From positions 1-20,902 of the forward strand of contig CAJVPJ010000609.1 of NCBI GenBank assembly GCA_910592205.1: DNA of 20,902 nt, read 5' to 3'. The notes under the pieces are model-generated. The model was not told the DNA's origin and made no database searches. It saw only the letters and a program-made list of their open reading frames with translations. Within the stretch, counting starts at the first letter, position 1; every line of letters begins with the position of its first letter. The position numbers and the translations under genes are program-made. Below, in pieces: positions 19,580-20,902 of the stretch. This DNA comes from Paraglomus occultum. Lineage: Eukaryota; Glomeromycota; Glomeromycetes; Paraglomerales; Paraglomeraceae.

Positions 19580-20689
19580 ATGCCACTAAGTCTACATAAC
19601 TCATATAGGCAAGGCAAGAAAGCTCTTGATGAAAAAAGATTTAGTGATGCAATATTATGGCTTGAAAACGTACTTATTGATTATCCTGACAATTCAACTG
19701 TCCAAATTGACCTTGCTGTTGCATATTTGGAAATGTTAAACTATCAAAAATGTTATGAGTACATAACCCAAGCCATAAAAAATGATCCTAACAATGCCAG
19801 AGCATGGGCTTGGCGTGGAAAATACTATATGCAACAATCAGAGTACAAACAAGCTCTCAAAGATCTTAAACAATCATTAAAGATTGATGCAAATGATATG
19901 CTTGCATTAGAAATCAGGGGTAACATCTATTACATTCTTACCTGGTATGAGCTGGCATTGACTGATTTCAATCTACTATTACATATTAAACCAAATGATG
20001 CAAACACACTGATTGCAAGGGGAGCTGTCTATTTTAATATTTGTCTGTATGCAGATGCATTAGAAGACCTCAATAGAGCATTACAAATTAATCCAGCTGA
20101 TACAATAGCACAACATCTAAGAGGCCATGTCTATCTCATGCTTGAGGAATATGACCATGCATTAAATGATCTTGATGACTCACTGGGAATGGATCCAAGC
20201 AATATGTTTGTCCTAATGGAAAAGGGTCTTCTCAGACATGTTAATCAACATGGCAATGCATTGGAGAATTTGAATAAATTTTTAAATGTCAACCCATATT
20301 ATATACTTGCATTGAAAGTAAGAGGGAAGATCTACTATGCACTCAAACAATATGATAGTGCATTACATGATTTTAACAAGTCACTAAAAGTTCAATCAAA
20401 GAAAAATGTAGATATGCTAAATATGAGAGCAGTTGTCTATCTTGATCTTTGTCAATATAACAAAGCATTAGATGACATTTGCAAGTCGTTCAACATCAAA
20501 TCAAATGAAACTCTTTACAAACAGTTATCATCATTGTTTGGTCAATTAGAAACACAAAATTATCAAAATCAACATTTGTTATTAGATTTTTCAAAACATA
20601 AAATACAAGATGCTGGAGCTATTATTTTATATTTTAGCAAAATTTTTAAACTCAAGCTCCTCTCTAACTTCATTGAATCTCTGGGATAA
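19514..20689 (+). CDS. TPR-repeat protein (probable middle part of a RING-TPR-LRR gene)
   Basis: 391-codon frame. From about residue 30 to 335 it is made of nine 34-residue tetratricopeptide repeats with the usual signature (for example residues 99-132, RGKYYMQQSEYKQALKDLKQ then SLKIDAND; 267-301, KVRGKIYYALKQYDSALHDF). TPR arrays form a superhelix for protein-protein contacts. The first 22 residues of the nominal start (19514) look non-coding and overlap the RING stop; the Met at 19580 fits the start of the repeats and the proposed splice. After the TPRs, residues 358-371 (LDFSKHKIQDAGAI) match the beginning of a leucine-rich repeat. The frame is then thrown off by a 7-bp duplication and ends 18 codons later, so the last residues (YFSKIFKLKLLSNFIESLG) are out of the ancestral frame. 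Confidence 0.82.
   Translation: MKSKFLYLLQMKPKKSILQLFKMPLSLHNSYRQGKKALDEKRFSDAILWLENVLIDYPDNSTVQIDLAVAYLEMLNYQKCYEYITQAIKNDPNNARAWAWRGKYYMQQSEYKQALKDLKQSLKIDANDMLALEIRGNIYYILTWYELALTDFNLLLHIKPNDANTLIARGAVYFNICLYADALEDLNRALQINPADTIAQHLRGHVYLMLEEYDHALNDLDDSLGMDPSNMFVLMEKGLLRHVNQHGNALENLNKFLNVNPYYILALKVRGKIYYALKQYDSALHDFNKSLKVQSKKNVDMLNMRAVVYLDLCQYNKALDDICKSFNIKSNETLYKQLSSLFGQLETQNYQNQHLLLDFSKHKIQDAGAIILYFSKIFKLKLLSNFIESLG
20623..20636 (+). repeat. 7-bp tandem duplication TATTTTA x2 causing a frameshift
   Basis: TATTTTA at 20623-20629 is repeated directly at 20630-20636. With both copies the TPR frame terminates at 20689. Counting one copy, ...GAIIL runs straight into AKFLNSSSSLTSLNLWD, in exact register with the 28-residue LRR consensus that follows. 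Confidence 0.85.
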
Positions 20690-20902
20690 TAAAATTGGAG
20701 CTACAGGAGCAACAGCTTTAGCAAAGGCTCTAGAATCAAATTCCTCTCTAACTTCATTGAATCTCTGGGATAATAAAATTGGAGCTACAGGAGCAACAGC
20801 TTTAGCAAAGGCTCTAGAATCAAATTCCTCTCTAACTTCATTGAATCTCTGGGATAATAAAATTGGAGCTACAGGAGCAACAGCTTTAGCAAAGGCTCTA
20901 GA
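20637..20902 (+). CDS. NLRC3-type leucine-rich repeat segment (3' part, runs off the window)
   Basis: Read from GCA at 20637 the frame is open to the window edge: AKFLNSSSSLTSLNLWD, then units NKIGATGATALAKALESNSS plus LTSLNLWD. Each unit is 28 residues, the ribonuclease-inhibitor/NLRC3-type LRR (LxxLxLxxNxIGxxGAxxLAxAL). LRRs of this kind form ligand-binding horseshoes and are sensor domains in NLR proteins. This frame is +1 relative to the TPR frame upstream because of the 7-bp duplication. Without a start codon of its own it is best read as the C-terminal domain of the same gene, either pseudogenised here or misread by a sequence error. Confidence 0.75.
20658..20902 (+). repeat. 84-bp tandem repeat encoding LRR units, identical copies
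   Basis: Copies at 20658-20741, 20742-20825 and 20826-20902 (77 of 84 bases, cut by the window). By eye they are identical at every base, including synonymous positions. Each encodes one 28-residue LRR. Perfect identity points to very recent expansion or gene conversion; it may continue beyond the window. Confidence 0.95.

Noticed and set aside
19348-19599. 83-codon plus-strand frame in the third phase
   Set aside because: Overlaps the RING tail and the TPR start in a different phase; no family features.
1-20902. tRNA, rRNA, CRISPR array, bacterial operon or integrated virus
   Set aside because: No cloverleaf with a T-loop GGTTCGA-type box, no rRNA-like conserved block, no spaced identical repeats of CRISPR type; the only regular array encodes LRR units. 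The genes carry spliceosomal introns.

Overview
The window looks like nuclear DNA of a filamentous fungus, most probably an arbuscular mycorrhizal fungus (Glomeromycotina). It is AT-rich, and short GT-AG introns (about 70-135 bp) can be read directly in several genes. It carries three protein types that are strongly expanded in that group: F-box-like proteins with the ALFHA...SRYFIQRL signature, modified RING proteins, and TPR arrays joined to NLRC3-type leucine-rich repeats. The taxon is an inference from family resemblance. No bacterial, organellar or viral gene set is visible.

Layout. 1-1218 (minus): N-terminal 406 codons of an intronless F-box-like gene cut by the window edge. 4098-5657 (minus): a complete 519-aa tandem paralogue. 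Two decayed relics of the same family lie at about 2994-3110 (3' tail only) and 7379-7600 (internal piece), so at least four copies once stood here. 8006-8958 (plus): a two-exon LACTB2-type metallo-beta-lactamase-fold gene whose first exon has to be recovered by splicing. 9566-10653 (minus): a convergent four-exon histidine phosphatase (phosphoglycerate-mutase-like, DET1/YDR051C type). 10654-17576: long AT-rich repeat-bearing DNA with two clear non-autonomous DNA transposons. One is a foldback element at 12558-12784 with an 8-bp target duplication. The other is a TA-flanked MITE at 13796-14112. A low-confidence spliced gene may lie on the minus strand at 16457-17011.

17577-20902 (plus) is the most interesting part. 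A modified RING protein is followed, with a 4-base ATGA overlap, by nine TPR repeats and then by perfectly identical 84-bp LRR units that run off the window. A 71-bp phase-0 intron would join RING to TPR. A 7-bp tandem duplication (TATTTTA twice) is all that separates the TPR frame from the LRR frame. The simplest reading is one RING-TPR-LRR gene, NLR-like in layout, with a slippage frameshift or sequence error near the TPR/LRR junction.

The two conserved genes in the middle are intron-bearing and visibly richer in GC. The flanking family genes are AT-rich, lineage-expanded and show duplication, decay and repeat homogenisation.
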